64,000 bases of DNA, from assembly GCA_016124855.1 (NCBI GenBank), contig WGMX01000035.1:51371-115370 (forward strand), in the 5' to 3' direction. The position numbers and the translations under genes are program-made. Origin of the DNA: Anaerolineaceae bacterium. GTDB lineage: Bacteria; Chloroflexota; Anaerolineae; Aggregatilineales; Phototrophicaceae. Positions 56,497-63,882 of the stretch are shown one piece after another. The notes beneath the pieces were generated by a model. It had not been told where the DNA came from. It was given only the letters and a program-made list of their open reading frames with translations, and did not search any database. How positions within the stretch are numbered: position 1 is the stretch's first letter; every line of letters begins with the position of its first letter.

Positions 56497-56970
56497 TTAT
56501 AGAGCGGCCAAAATTTCATCAAGGCGGTCGTAGGATTCGTTAGAACCACTTTCCATGCCCGAACTAATCATCCCGTCACGATCGGCGACCGTTTGGAACA
56601 CCGAAGAGACGATGAGTTTGGTTTTGCCTTCGGGTAGGGCTTCTAAGGTCATGGTTTCCATCAACACATGCCCCGGCATCCCTTCGAATTCGAATGTGTC
56701 GATGATACTTTCCGGCTCGACTACCGAGTGATATACCCCGTGAAAACCGAATTCGCTGCCATCCGCGCCGCGCTGAACGTAGCGCCAGAGTCCGCCGGCT
56801 TTGACTTCCATTTTGTCGACGATGGTTGTGTACTGGCGCGGCCCCCACCAATTGGGAATTTGTTTGGGATCGGTCATGACTTTAAAGACCAGTTCGCGCG
56901 GCGCATTAAACACGCGAATCATCGACATCTCGTGGGAATTCGGTTGGACGATTAATTCGGCTTTGGGCAT
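56497..56970 (-). CDS. SRPBCC (AHSA1-like) domain protein
   Basis: A 157-residue protein with the activator-of-Hsp90 homology fold: MIRVFNAPRELVFKVMTDPKQIPNWWGPRQYTTIVDKMEVKAGGLWRYVQRG and FEGMPGHVLMETMTLEALPEGKTKLIVSSVFQT. It binds an unknown hydrophobic ligand. The third codon ATG (MPKAEL) is the likely start, with AAGGAG 8 bp away. ArsR plus SRPBCC pairs are very common in bacteria; here the ArsR gene is two genes upstream on the same strand. Confidence 0.88.
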   Translation of the reverse strand: MPKAELIVQPNSHEMSMIRVFNAPRELVFKVMTDPKQIPNWWGPRQYTTIVDKMEVKAGGLWRYVQRGADGSEFGFHGVYHSVVEPESIIDTFEFEGMPGHVLMETMTLEALPEGKTKLIVSSVFQTVADRDGMISSGMESGSNESYDRLDEILAAL

Positions 56971-57065
56971 GATCATATCTCCTTGTGATAAATACAGGTC
57001 GTTTCTTTACGAAAGTATGCCTACAAAATGAGGGGTTTATTTCACTACGCGGTATCGCAAATGCG

Positions 57066-57656
57066 TCACGCCTTGACCTCTTCGATCACGCCAATTTGCT
57101 CTAACTGCGGCGCTTCGTCACCATAATGCTCGAATAGACGCACACCTTTGCCTAAAATCACCGGAACGAGATCAATGGTGATTTCGTCCACGAGTCCGGC
57201 CTTGAGCGCCTGTTGTAAGGTGCTGGCGGTTCCTACATCAATATTTTTTTCACCGGCAATCGCTTTAGCTTGGTGGACAGCGCTTTCGATGCCGTCGGTG
57301 ACGAAGGTGAAGGGTGAATCGGGTTTATTGGCCCAGTCCAAGGGGATGCGATGGGTCAGTACAATAACCGGCAGATCAACCGGATGCTGACCACCCCACG
57401 CGCCTGCAATATCAAAGGTTTTGCGTCCGGTAATTAGCACACCAGCCGATTTAATGCCGTGGTCGAGCTGCTTGGCGCTGGCGGCGGAAACCTTGAATTT
57501 CCATTCGCCACCGGGCATTTTATATTCGGTGTCGCCGCTGTTGTACCAGTTGAAAAGGGGTTGGCCGCCATCACCGAGCGGATTGTCGGGCGCGTCGTTC
57601 TCGCCAGCGACGAATCCATCCAGCGACATGGTCATGTTGAAGACTACTTTGCCCAT
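57066..57656 (-). CDS. Dihydrofolate reductase/RibD C-terminal-like protein, copy 3
   Basis: A 196-residue reductase-fold protein: MGKVVFNMTMSLDGFVAGENDAPDNPLGDGG, LITGRKTFDIAGAWGG, VIVLTHRIPLDW and LQQALKAGLVDEITIDLVPVILGKGVRLFEHYG. It is of a different subgroup from the copies at 43.3 and 47.2 kb. NADPH-dependent reduction of an unknown substrate is assumed. Its start lies 2 bp after the ArsR stop, with GAGGAG inside the ArsR 3' end, so translation is coupled. Confidence 0.87.
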   Translation of the reverse strand: MGKVVFNMTMSLDGFVAGENDAPDNPLGDGGQPLFNWYNSGDTEYKMPGGEWKFKVSAASAKQLDHGIKSAGVLITGRKTFDIAGAWGGQHPVDLPVIVLTHRIPLDWANKPDSPFTFVTDGIESAVHQAKAIAGEKNIDVGTASTLQQALKAGLVDEITIDLVPVILGKGVRLFEHYGDEAPQLEQIGVIEEVKA

Positions 57657-57658
57657 AT

Positions 57659-58009
57659 TTATTCTCCTCGCGCATCTGGCGTATCATCATCTCGTTCTTC
57701 GGGCTGTTGCAGTGTATTCAGATAATCGTCCAAGCGGTCATAGCGTGTGAGCCACAAATGGCGATAAGTCTCTAGCCACGCGTCCAACTCCATCAGCGGT
57801 TCAGTGCGGATTTCGTACCAATGGCGCTGCGCCTCTTGGCGCACCGTCACTAAGCCAGCTTCCCGCAGTACCCTCAAATGTTTGGACATCAACGGCTGGC
57901 TGGTACCGAGCGCGTCAACCAATTCCCCCACTAATCGGGGGCGTTCGCGGAGCAAATCGAGAATACGTCTTCGTGTTGGCTCGGCCAGCGCTTCAAATGT
58001 TGTTGCCAT
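57659..58009 (-). CDS. ArsR family transcriptional regulator (probable leaderless transcript)
   Basis: A 116-residue winged-helix repressor: MATTFEALAEPTRRRILDLLRERPRLVGELVDALGTSQPLMSKHLRVLREAGLVTVRQEAQRHWYEIR. No CxC metal site is seen, so it belongs to the non-metal subgroup that controls SRPBCC genes. It heads the run DHFR-like, SRPBCC, GNAT, hydrolase. The promoter -10 (TATATT) ends only 6 nt before the ATG and there is no Shine-Dalgarno, so the mRNA is probably leaderless. A perfect dyad overlaps the -35. Confidence 0.9.
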   Translation of the reverse strand: MATTFEALAEPTRRRILDLLRERPRLVGELVDALGTSQPLMSKHLRVLREAGLVTVRQEAQRHWYEIRTEPLMELDAWLETYRHLWLTRYDRLDDYLNTLQQPEERDDDTPDARGE

Positions 58010-58015
58010 AGAACA

Positions 58016-58052
58016 AATATACACCTTTTGTATATAACTGTCAAGTTATATA
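58016..58052 (-). promoter_or_regulatory. ArsR promoter with overlapping operator
   Basis: On the minus strand a perfect TTGACA is followed after exactly 17 bp by TATATT, with the start codon 6 nt further on. The dyad TATATAACT-N4-AGTTATATA (58031-58052, perfect 9-bp arms) is centred on the -35, so a bound ArsR dimer would block RNA polymerase. It is a strong autoregulation candidate. Confidence 0.8.
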
Positions 58053-58320
58053 ACCAATTGGTTATTAAATTGATCCGGTCATGGATTCGTTCGAGCGAGG
58101 AAGAGATTATACAAAGGCAGGAAACAAGAGGGGTATTTTTCTATATGGGAAAAGGCGCGACGTCGCCACAATACCCTTTAGGGACTGCGGTGAAGTACAG
58201 TTCAGAGTCCAGTCCATACCGATAACCGGTTTCATACAAACTGACCAACTTAATGGACTTTTTTAAAACATATTGTACAATGATTGAACCACTCGATAAC
58301 TATCCATCAGGAACAAATCC
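58053..58320. other. Intergenic region between arsR and ald
   Basis: There is no convincing gene here (short frames only). The ald promoter candidate is TGGACT-16 bp-TACAAT (58254-58281), giving a leader of about 33 nt. The TATTGTACAATG stretch is palindromic around TTGTACAA and could be an operator. Confidence 0.4.
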
Positions 58321-59445
58321 ATGATCATTGGCATCCCAAAAGAAATTAAAGACAATGAATATCGCGTCGCTCTTCCCCCCAACGGTGTTCGCGAACTGGC
58401 GCGGCATGGTCACCGTGTATTAGTGCAAACCGCAGCCGGTGCGGGAAGTGCTTTCAGCGACGAAGAATATGTGAAGGCAGGCGCAAATATCGTCCAGAGC
58501 GCGGCGGAAGCGTGGGGCGATGTGCAAATGGTGCTTAAGGTCAAAGAGCCTCAACCGCAAGAATACGGTTTTTTGCGGGATGATCTGGTACTGTTCACTT
58601 ATCTGCATCTGGCAGCCGATGAACAACAAACTCATGCCCTGCTCAACAGCGGCGTAACGGGCATTGCCTACGAAACGGTCGAGGATGCCAAAGGTCAACT
58701 ACCGCTGCTGCAACCGATGAGCGAAGTTGCCGGACGGATGGCGACCCAAATTGCTGCCCAATATCTGGAAAAACCGGAAGGTGGACGCGGTATTTTGATG
58801 GGTGGCATTCCGGGGGTGAAGCCTGCACATGTGGTTATTCTTGGCGCGGGTACCGTCGGCACTCACGCCGCGATGATCGCGCTGGGTATGGGCGCGCGGG
58901 TGACTTTGCTGGATGTCAACATGGACCGGCTGCGCTATTTAGATGAAGTCATGGGCAGCAAAGGCCGGCTGACGACTCTCGCTTCCAACGAAACCAATAT
59001 CGCTGAAGCGGTTACAACTGCTGATGCCGTCATTGGCGCGGTTCTCGTGACGGGTGCGCGTGCGCCGCGTCTGGTTACTCGCGAAATGCTGCCGACGATG
59101 TATAAGGGAAGTGTGATTGTGGATGTGGCGGTTGATCAGGGCGGGTGCGTGGAAACCACCCACGCCACTACCCATAGCGACCCGATATATTTTGTTGACG
59201 GCGTGCTGCATTACGGTGTCGCCAACATGCCGGGTGCTGTGCCGCGTACTTCCAGCTTCGGTCTGGCGAACGCTACCTTGCGCTACATTTTGAAAATAGC
59301 TGATGTGGGTGTTCATGACGCGCTCAACAAGGATGCTGGTCTGGCAAAGGGTTTGAATATCTATAAAGGCACAGTCACACATCCGGCTGTCGCCAATACC
59401 TTCAACTTGCCACTGTCCGAGATGAACGAACTCGTCGTCGCCTAA
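58321..59445 (+). CDS. ald: Alanine dehydrogenase
   Basis: A 374-residue NAD-dependent enzyme interconverting L-alanine with pyruvate and ammonium. Residues known from the family are in place: R15 (EYRVALPP), K75 (LKVKEP), H96 (YLHLA). The NAD fold is GAGTVGTHAAMIALGMGARVTLLDVN, and VDVAVDQGGCVETTHATTHSDPIY and NMPGAVPRTSSFGLANATLRY are the signature regions. The length is normal. GGA precedes the ATG. It is monocistronic with a perfect terminator. The role is nitrogen assimilation or alanine catabolism. Confidence 0.96.
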   Translation: MIIGIPKEIKDNEYRVALPPNGVRELARHGHRVLVQTAAGAGSAFSDEEYVKAGANIVQSAAEAWGDVQMVLKVKEPQPQEYGFLRDDLVLFTYLHLAADEQQTHALLNSGVTGIAYETVEDAKGQLPLLQPMSEVAGRMATQIAAQYLEKPEGGRGILMGGIPGVKPAHVVILGAGTVGTHAAMIALGMGARVTLLDVNMDRLRYLDEVMGSKGRLTTLASNETNIAEAVTTADAVIGAVLVTGARAPRLVTREMLPTMYKGSVIVDVAVDQGGCVETTHATTHSDPIYFVDGVLHYGVANMPGAVPRTSSFGLANATLRYILKIADVGVHDALNKDAGLAKGLNIYKGTVTHPAVANTFNLPLSEMNELVVA

Positions 59446-59468
59446 ACCCCATTTATGAATAGACATCG

Positions 59469-59500
59469 AAAAGGAGTGCCGCGCGGCACTCCTTTTGTTT
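59469..59500 (+). terminator. Rho-independent terminator of ald
   Basis: A perfect 14-bp inverted repeat (AAAAGGAGTGCCGC / GCGGCACTCCTTTT, no spacer) with a T-rich tail lies 23 bp after the stop. It also works for the converging dioxygenase gene, being palindromic. Confidence 0.88.
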
Positions 59501-59512
59501 GGTATGACTTGT

Positions 59513-60421
59513 TTACGTGCTTGTTGTTGGAGTCGCGGTTCCCGAAGGACGTGTACCGTTTGGCGGTGGGCCACCGGGGCCACCTTGACCGCCAGCAGGC
59601 CCACCCGCGTTACCGGTTTCTACTGGTGTGGTTGAAAGGTCGAGCGCGATATAGAAGGTGGCCTTATAGCCGCCCAGGGTTTTGTCATCGTTCTCGACAA
59701 TATCTAGCGTCAAGGTTTCGCCGTCATCCGCATAAATACCATCATCGGCGTTCAGCATATCGCGACCGGTGTGGCTCGAATACGGCTGTTGAGCATAAAT
59801 CTTGTCGGTCATGTCCTCATCAAAGAACAACTGTGATGTGAACTCATAACCGGAGTCGGAAGCCGGATCCGTGCGGATTTTGAAGTGGATGTGTACGGTA
59901 CGCCCGCGATACCAACCGGGGTAAATGGTTATGAATTTCGCCGTTCCCAGATTATCGGTTACTTGATAACCACGCAGGAATTTCTTACCGGTGTTATCCA
60001 CACCTTGAGCATTCACGTCCGAATAGTTACCCAGTGCATCGCAGTGCCAGACATCAACCTGTGCGCCTTCCAACGCTTCGCAGGTATCGCCGTTGACCTG
60101 CGTAACCTGAAAGACCAGTTGCAGCGGGACACCTTCGACCATGCTGCCATCCGACGGCTCGATGCGAATATCGGAACGGTTGAGCATTTCATCCACGAAG
60201 TACGGGCCTTCGGTTTTGGCAGGCTTGACTACGCAGCTTGGCAGCGCGGTTCCAACCGGAGTGGCGGTGCTGGTCGCTTGCCCAATCCGCAAGTTTTTAA
60301 ATCCTGTACCGACGAAAAATGCTGCCCCCGCACCGCCTAATAACGTTAAGACCTCGCGACGAGATAGGATGCGGCCAATGGGCTTATCGTCATCGTGTAA
60401 ATCGAGTTCATGCTTTTTCAT
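59513..60421 (-). CDS. Exported intradiol ring-cleavage dioxygenase (Tat signal)
   Basis: A 302-residue dioxygenase-fold protein. The N-terminus has a twin-arginine-like signal (SRREVLTLLGGAGAAFF, residues about 20-36). The intradiol core shows likely iron ligands: Tyr in DALGNYSDV, Tyr in YPGWYRGR, and the two His of TVHIHFKI. Family members oxidatively open catechol rings; exported ones are often of unknown substrate. The C-terminal 35 residues are a Gly/Pro/Thr-rich disordered tail (GNAGGPAGGQGGPGGPPPN). GGAGG precedes the ATG. Confidence 0.86.
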   Translation of the reverse strand: MKKHELDLHDDDKPIGRILSRREVLTLLGGAGAAFFVGTGFKNLRIGQATSTATPVGTALPSCVVKPAKTEGPYFVDEMLNRSDIRIEPSDGSMVEGVPLQLVFQVTQVNGDTCEALEGAQVDVWHCDALGNYSDVNAQGVDNTGKKFLRGYQVTDNLGTAKFITIYPGWYRGRTVHIHFKIRTDPASDSGYEFTSQLFFDEDMTDKIYAQQPYSSHTGRDMLNADDGIYADDGETLTLDIVENDDKTLGGYKATFYIALDLSTTPVETGNAGGPAGGQGGPGGPPPNGTRPSGTATPTTST

Positions 60422-60605
60422 TTTCGTTTCCTCCCAAAATCATCTACAGCTTGAGTGCTGTAGGATTACCGGTAAATGCTGATATGACATTGCGGCTACT
60501 TTAAGGGATAGATGTTCAGAAGTTATTGGGATTTGATAAGCAAGCTGTGAAGTTTACAAACATGACCTTTTATCATTGGTGTCTATGAATTGAAGTATTG
60601 GCGAC

Positions 60606-61523
60606 CTAGCTTGTTCTAAATTGGTCGCCCTTGAAATAATCCTCCATCACATCCATCCATTGTACAAGGCCGCGCCATTGACCAAAGGGCTGATAATAAG
60701 CGGTGATTTCCTTATCGTCTTTGGCGGCGATGCCATTGTTGATACTGTCCTTGTAAACGGTTCGGCAAACGCTATCGGTCGCCAATCGGTCAAAATGTCC
60801 GAGCAGCTTGAGCATGGTTCCGGCGGCATAATCACCAAAGCCTTTGAGCGCTTTAACACGCTTATAAACCTCGTCAGATGGCAAATCAGCATCGCGCCAT
60901 GATTCGACTTCCAATTCGCCGTTGGCGATGCGTGTGGCAAGTAAGTGCAGATAATCACCGCGATAACCGGCCTTCACATGGGCATTCAAGTCTTCGACGG
61001 ACATGCTGGCGAGCCGCTGCGGCGTGGGGAATGCATGACCGCCTCCGGTATAAGAATCACCCAAAGTGACAACACGCTCGGTCATCTGGATGGTCATTCG
61101 CCAAGTGGTGTTTGTGGTAAAGAGAGTCTTAACCAAATCTTCCCAAACCGTCGGTGCAGAGAGTAAACGGCCTGCGCCAAGCTGTTCGATCCATGCGTAG
61201 CGCGGATGCTGGCTAACCAGCGCGTAAAAATCGGTGAGGTTGCGGTCGATTTCGAGGCTGCGACTTAGACCACGACTGATCTCCATAATTTGAGTCTCGG
61301 TGAGTGAGTCGATACCTTCGACATACACCGTGATTGAACCGGCTTTGGCTTCGGCAGCGGGCATGGTTAAGCGGACAACCGCGCCATCACTTAACTGATG
61401 AATGCGTTGGAGTATGCGCATGGCTTCATCACAGCGAAAGGGTGGCAAATCACACCATCCGTGACTGACGACTGAAGGCCAAAAGCGAAAATCCGGCGGC
61501 GTGGGGAGGTTGAAGCCGGGCAT
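60606..61523 (-). CDS. DNA-3-methyladenine glycosylase 2-like HhH-GPD protein (AlkA-like)
   Basis: A 305-residue helix-hairpin-helix glycosylase. The hairpin KALKGFGDYAAGTMLKLLGHFDRLATDSVCR carries the catalytic Asp (TDSV). The N-terminal part (FRFWPSVVSHGWCDLPPFRC) resembles the AlkA/Ogg N-domain, and VWEDLVKTLFTTNTTWRMTIQMTERVV is the alpha-B region. No FeS-cluster cysteines follow, separating it from Nth/MutY. It removes alkylated bases in base-excision repair; lesion specificity is unknown. The start with GGA 9 bp upstream is chosen over an upstream ATG. Confidence 0.84.
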   Translation of the reverse strand: MPGFNLPTPPDFRFWPSVVSHGWCDLPPFRCDEAMRILQRIHQLSDGAVVRLTMPAAEAKAGSITVYVEGIDSLTETQIMEISRGLSRSLEIDRNLTDFYALVSQHPRYAWIEQLGAGRLLSAPTVWEDLVKTLFTTNTTWRMTIQMTERVVTLGDSYTGGGHAFPTPQRLASMSVEDLNAHVKAGYRGDYLHLLATRIANGELEVESWRDADLPSDEVYKRVKALKGFGDYAAGTMLKLLGHFDRLATDSVCRTVYKDSINNGIAAKDDKEITAYYQPFGQWRGLVQWMDVMEDYFKGDQFRTS

Positions 61524-61715
61524 AAAAATTTCCTTCTGTTGGGGTGAGCCGCACCACATTTTAAGTGCATGCAAACCAGAAAAATATCCGTTTCATGTTG
61601 AGTGATGGACTGTTCGATTCTATTACAATTCTAAGAGATTCTCCCCTGTTCTGTAATGCTTCCATAAGATTGTCCGTCTATACTGCATAGCGTAATGATT
61701 TAATGAAAGGTCAAG

Positions 61716-62261
61716 ATGATGAGTTCACAAACTGAGGTCGCCACGCTCGCGGGCGGTTGTTTCTGGTGTTTAGAGGCGGTTTACGATCAACTGCGCGGTG
61801 TTGTCTCGGTCGAGTCCGGTTATATGGGTGGAACGGTCGCTAACCCTAGCTATCGCGCGGTTTGCACCGGTACGACCGGTCACGCTGAAGTCGTGCAGAT
61901 CACCTACGATCCAACACAGGTGAGCTTCCAAGATTTGTTGGATGTGTTCTTCGTCATCCATGACCCGACGACTCTCAACCGTCAGGGCAATGATGTCGGC
62001 ACACAGTACCGCTCAGCAGTTTACTATCACACGCCGGAGCAGAAGGACATCGCAGAAAAGACGATTGCGGCATTGAACGCCGAACATCGTTGGAACGGCC
62101 CGATTGTGACCGAGGTTACGCCTGCCGATAAGTTCTACATCGCTGAAGATTATCATCAGGAATACTTCGCCAATAACGCCAACCAGCCTTACTGCCAGTT
62201 CGTGGTTGCGCCCAAGGTCGCCAAGTTCCGCAAGTACTACATGGAAAAGCTCAAGGCGTAA
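61716..62261 (+). CDS. msrA: Peptide-methionine (S)-S-oxide reductase MsrA
   Basis: A 181-residue repair enzyme reducing methionine-S-sulfoxide in proteins. The catalytic motif is GGC15FWCLEAVYDQ, followed by SGYMGGTVANPSYRAVCTGTTGHAEVVQITYDP and HDPTTLNRQGNDVGTQYRSAVYYH. C-terminal resolving cysteines are not obvious, apart from the Cys in QPYCQFVVAPK. Two adjacent ATGs are both served by AAAGG. It is probably monocistronic, with a palindromic terminator downstream. Confidence 0.95.
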   Translation: MMSSQTEVATLAGGCFWCLEAVYDQLRGVVSVESGYMGGTVANPSYRAVCTGTTGHAEVVQITYDPTQVSFQDLLDVFFVIHDPTTLNRQGNDVGTQYRSAVYYHTPEQKDIAEKTIAALNAEHRWNGPIVTEVTPADKFYIAEDYHQEYFANNANQPYCQFVVAPKVAKFRKYYMEKLKA

Positions 62262-62277
62262 GACAAAAAGCATTTTT

Positions 62278-62312
62278 ATCGCAGAGACGCGAAGGATGCA
62301 GAGATCGCAGAG
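62278..62312. repeat. GCAGAGA-type low-complexity dispersed repeat
   Basis: Irregular tandem GCAGAGA / GCGAAGGA / GCAGAG units lie between the msrA stop and its terminator. It is related in style to the ACACAGAGA repeat at 51259-51298. Confidence 0.5.
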
Positions 62313-62314
62313 TA

Positions 62315-62343
62315 GGGGGTTTGCCGCTGGCAAGCCCCTTTTT
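62315..62343 (+). terminator. Palindromic terminator of msrA
   Basis: GGGGTTTGCC-gct-GGCAAGCCCC is followed by TTTTT. The TTGCC/GGCAAGCCC core is the same as in palindromes at 35.1 and 51.4 kb. Confidence 0.8.
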
Positions 62344-62356
62344 GTTCACCTATTAT

Positions 62357-62884
62357 TTATTCGAATGTGATTTCGGCGGTGGGTTTGATTTTGGCGAACG
62401 CGCGCTGGGTGGCGTTGGTATGCCGGATAATTTGATCGGCGGTTAACACGTCGTTGTCCATCGTGGAATGGGCATCACTAGCGATGGTGACATTGTAGCC
62501 ACGTCCGTAAGCGTCACGGCTGGTTGAATCCACGCACATCTCGGTTTGCATCCCGCTGAGTACCAGCTTTTTGATGCCTTTTTCCTCCAAAACCTGCTGC
62601 AAGTTGGTGTCTTGAAAGGCAGACGGATTAAACTTTTGGATAATGGTTTCTCCGGGCTGCGGCGCAATCGATGGATGAATTTCATGTTCAGGTTTGCCGG
62701 GAACCAGCGAACCACCCCATTGAGGGTCTTCGTTGTGCTGCACGTAGATTACTGGAACACCGCTGCTGTGGGCATGGTCGATCAGGGTCTTGACCTGCTT
62801 CACCAGACGTTCAGGTTCGAACGCACCTTCATCAAACAGCCCTTGCTGCATATCAATCACCAATAATGCGGTATCACCCGCCAT
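62357..62884 (-). CDS. Cysteine hydrolase (isochorismatase family)
   Basis: A 175-residue isochorismatase-fold hydrolase. The catalytic Asp is in LLVIDMQQGLF (residues 8-18) and the nucleophile Cys in GMQTEMCVDSTSRDAYGRGY; the intervening Lys is in IIQKFNPSAFQDT. Family members hydrolyse amides such as nicotinamide, or isochorismate; the exact substrate is unknown. The start MAGDTALLVID is chosen because GAGGAGG lies 6 bp upstream. It converges with msrA. Confidence 0.88.
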   Translation of the reverse strand: MAGDTALLVIDMQQGLFDEGAFEPERLVKQVKTLIDHAHSSGVPVIYVQHNEDPQWGGSLVPGKPEHEIHPSIAPQPGETIIQKFNPSAFQDTNLQQVLEEKGIKKLVLSGMQTEMCVDSTSRDAYGRGYNVTIASDAHSTMDNDVLTADQIIRHTNATQRAFAKIKPTAEITFE

Positions 62885-63066
62885 ATTGAACCTCCTCGCT
62901 ACAGAATTTATGTTCGCTTGTAAACTATACATCACAACAGTAGATGATACAAATGGTCTGCGTATCGATCAGTTGTGCACATAGTGGGAGACTGGAGAAC
63001 TTACAGCGATTAATTAGTACATAGGATATAATAGATTAATTATTTTTTAGTGGTATGGAGGGTCAT

Positions 63067-63414
63067 ATGAATATTCAACGGCTGTGGCTTACGATCATCA
63101 TTTTGATCTTTTCTACTATTCATGTTGTTGCTGCCCAAACCGATCCCAAACCCATAGAGGTACAGGTTAAAGCCCCTGACGGATTAATGCTCGTCGGGGA
63201 TTATTAAGCGCTTCTAGGCGATGCTATTTCGGACAAAGGCGCACCTGCTGTCCTGCTCATGCATGAATTTACTGCGAAACGGTCAAACTGGGAACCGATT
63301 ATCGAGCCGCTGCTTAACGCGGGCTATCAGGTATTGAACGTCGATTTACGGGGACATGGAGAAACAGGCGGCGACATTGATTGGCAATATTGGGTTGATG
63401 ATTGGCAGAAATGA
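63067..63414 (+). pseudogene. Broken secreted alpha/beta hydrolase gene
   Basis: The frame opens with a good ribosome site (GGAGG, 5 bp) and a signal peptide (MNIQRLWLTIIILIF ... VVAAQ). It reads VKAPDGLMLVGDY and then hits TAA at 63205-63207. The same frame continues with clear hydrolase sequence (GAPAVLLMHEFTAKRSNWEPI, AGYQVLNVDLRGHGETGG) up to a TGA at 63412-63414. After that, homology stops, before the nucleophile region. It is thus an internal nonsense codon plus a 3' truncation. The truncation point coincides with the start of sequence leading to a transposase remnant. Confidence 0.75.
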
Positions 63415-63882
63415 CCCGTTTTCGGCGGATTGCTCGGCTAAAGCTGCGGCGATTTTGGCGAAGGGACTGACGCCGCCAAGATTGCCAATCGGTAGATAAT
63501 CTCCAGCTATGAGTCGCCAGCCAACAGTCAAAGATGAAACCACATTCGACACAATAAGCGAATCATGCGGCGAAAGCAGCAACAGCGGCGAGAAATGTTG
63601 TTGATGCTGTTGTTGCAGTTGAGAATCAGTGATTTTTGTCTCATTTGCAACGATAGCGGTTGTTAAGGTGCGCAGGCGGGATTGGTTTTGAGGGTTTGCC
63701 AACAGCAACCGCCCTGATGTCTATTGTATTTGATATGAAGGACGAATGGGTTACATTTTGGAAAAACATTTTGTAACTCTTTCGCAGGTTTGGCGCTAAC
63801 CATTTTGAGAGAGTAGAAGTGTTAAGCAGGTTGGGAAGTGGTTGGAAATCGGTAGAGAAGGTTTGAAAATAGGGTGGTGGCC
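63415..63882. other. Region between broken hydrolase and transposase end
   Basis: No gene is confidently assigned. A minus-strand frame of about 100 codons (63.41-63.71 kb; e.g. ETKITDSQLQQQHQQHFSPL) matches nothing I recognise and runs antisense into the hydrolase remnant, so it may be a gene fragment or noise. The imperfect inverted repeat GTTACATTTTG ... ATTTTGTAAC near 63749-63776 might be an insertion-sequence end. Confidence 0.35.

Noticed and set aside
58028..58266. Short plus-strand frames between arsR and ald
   Set aside because: They have no ribosome sites, overlap the arsR operator or each other, and have no recognisable product.
63346..63708. A 120-codon minus-strand gene
   Set aside because: Its end runs antisense through the hydrolase remnant and no motif or good ribosome site supports it; kept only as a note in the gap entry.
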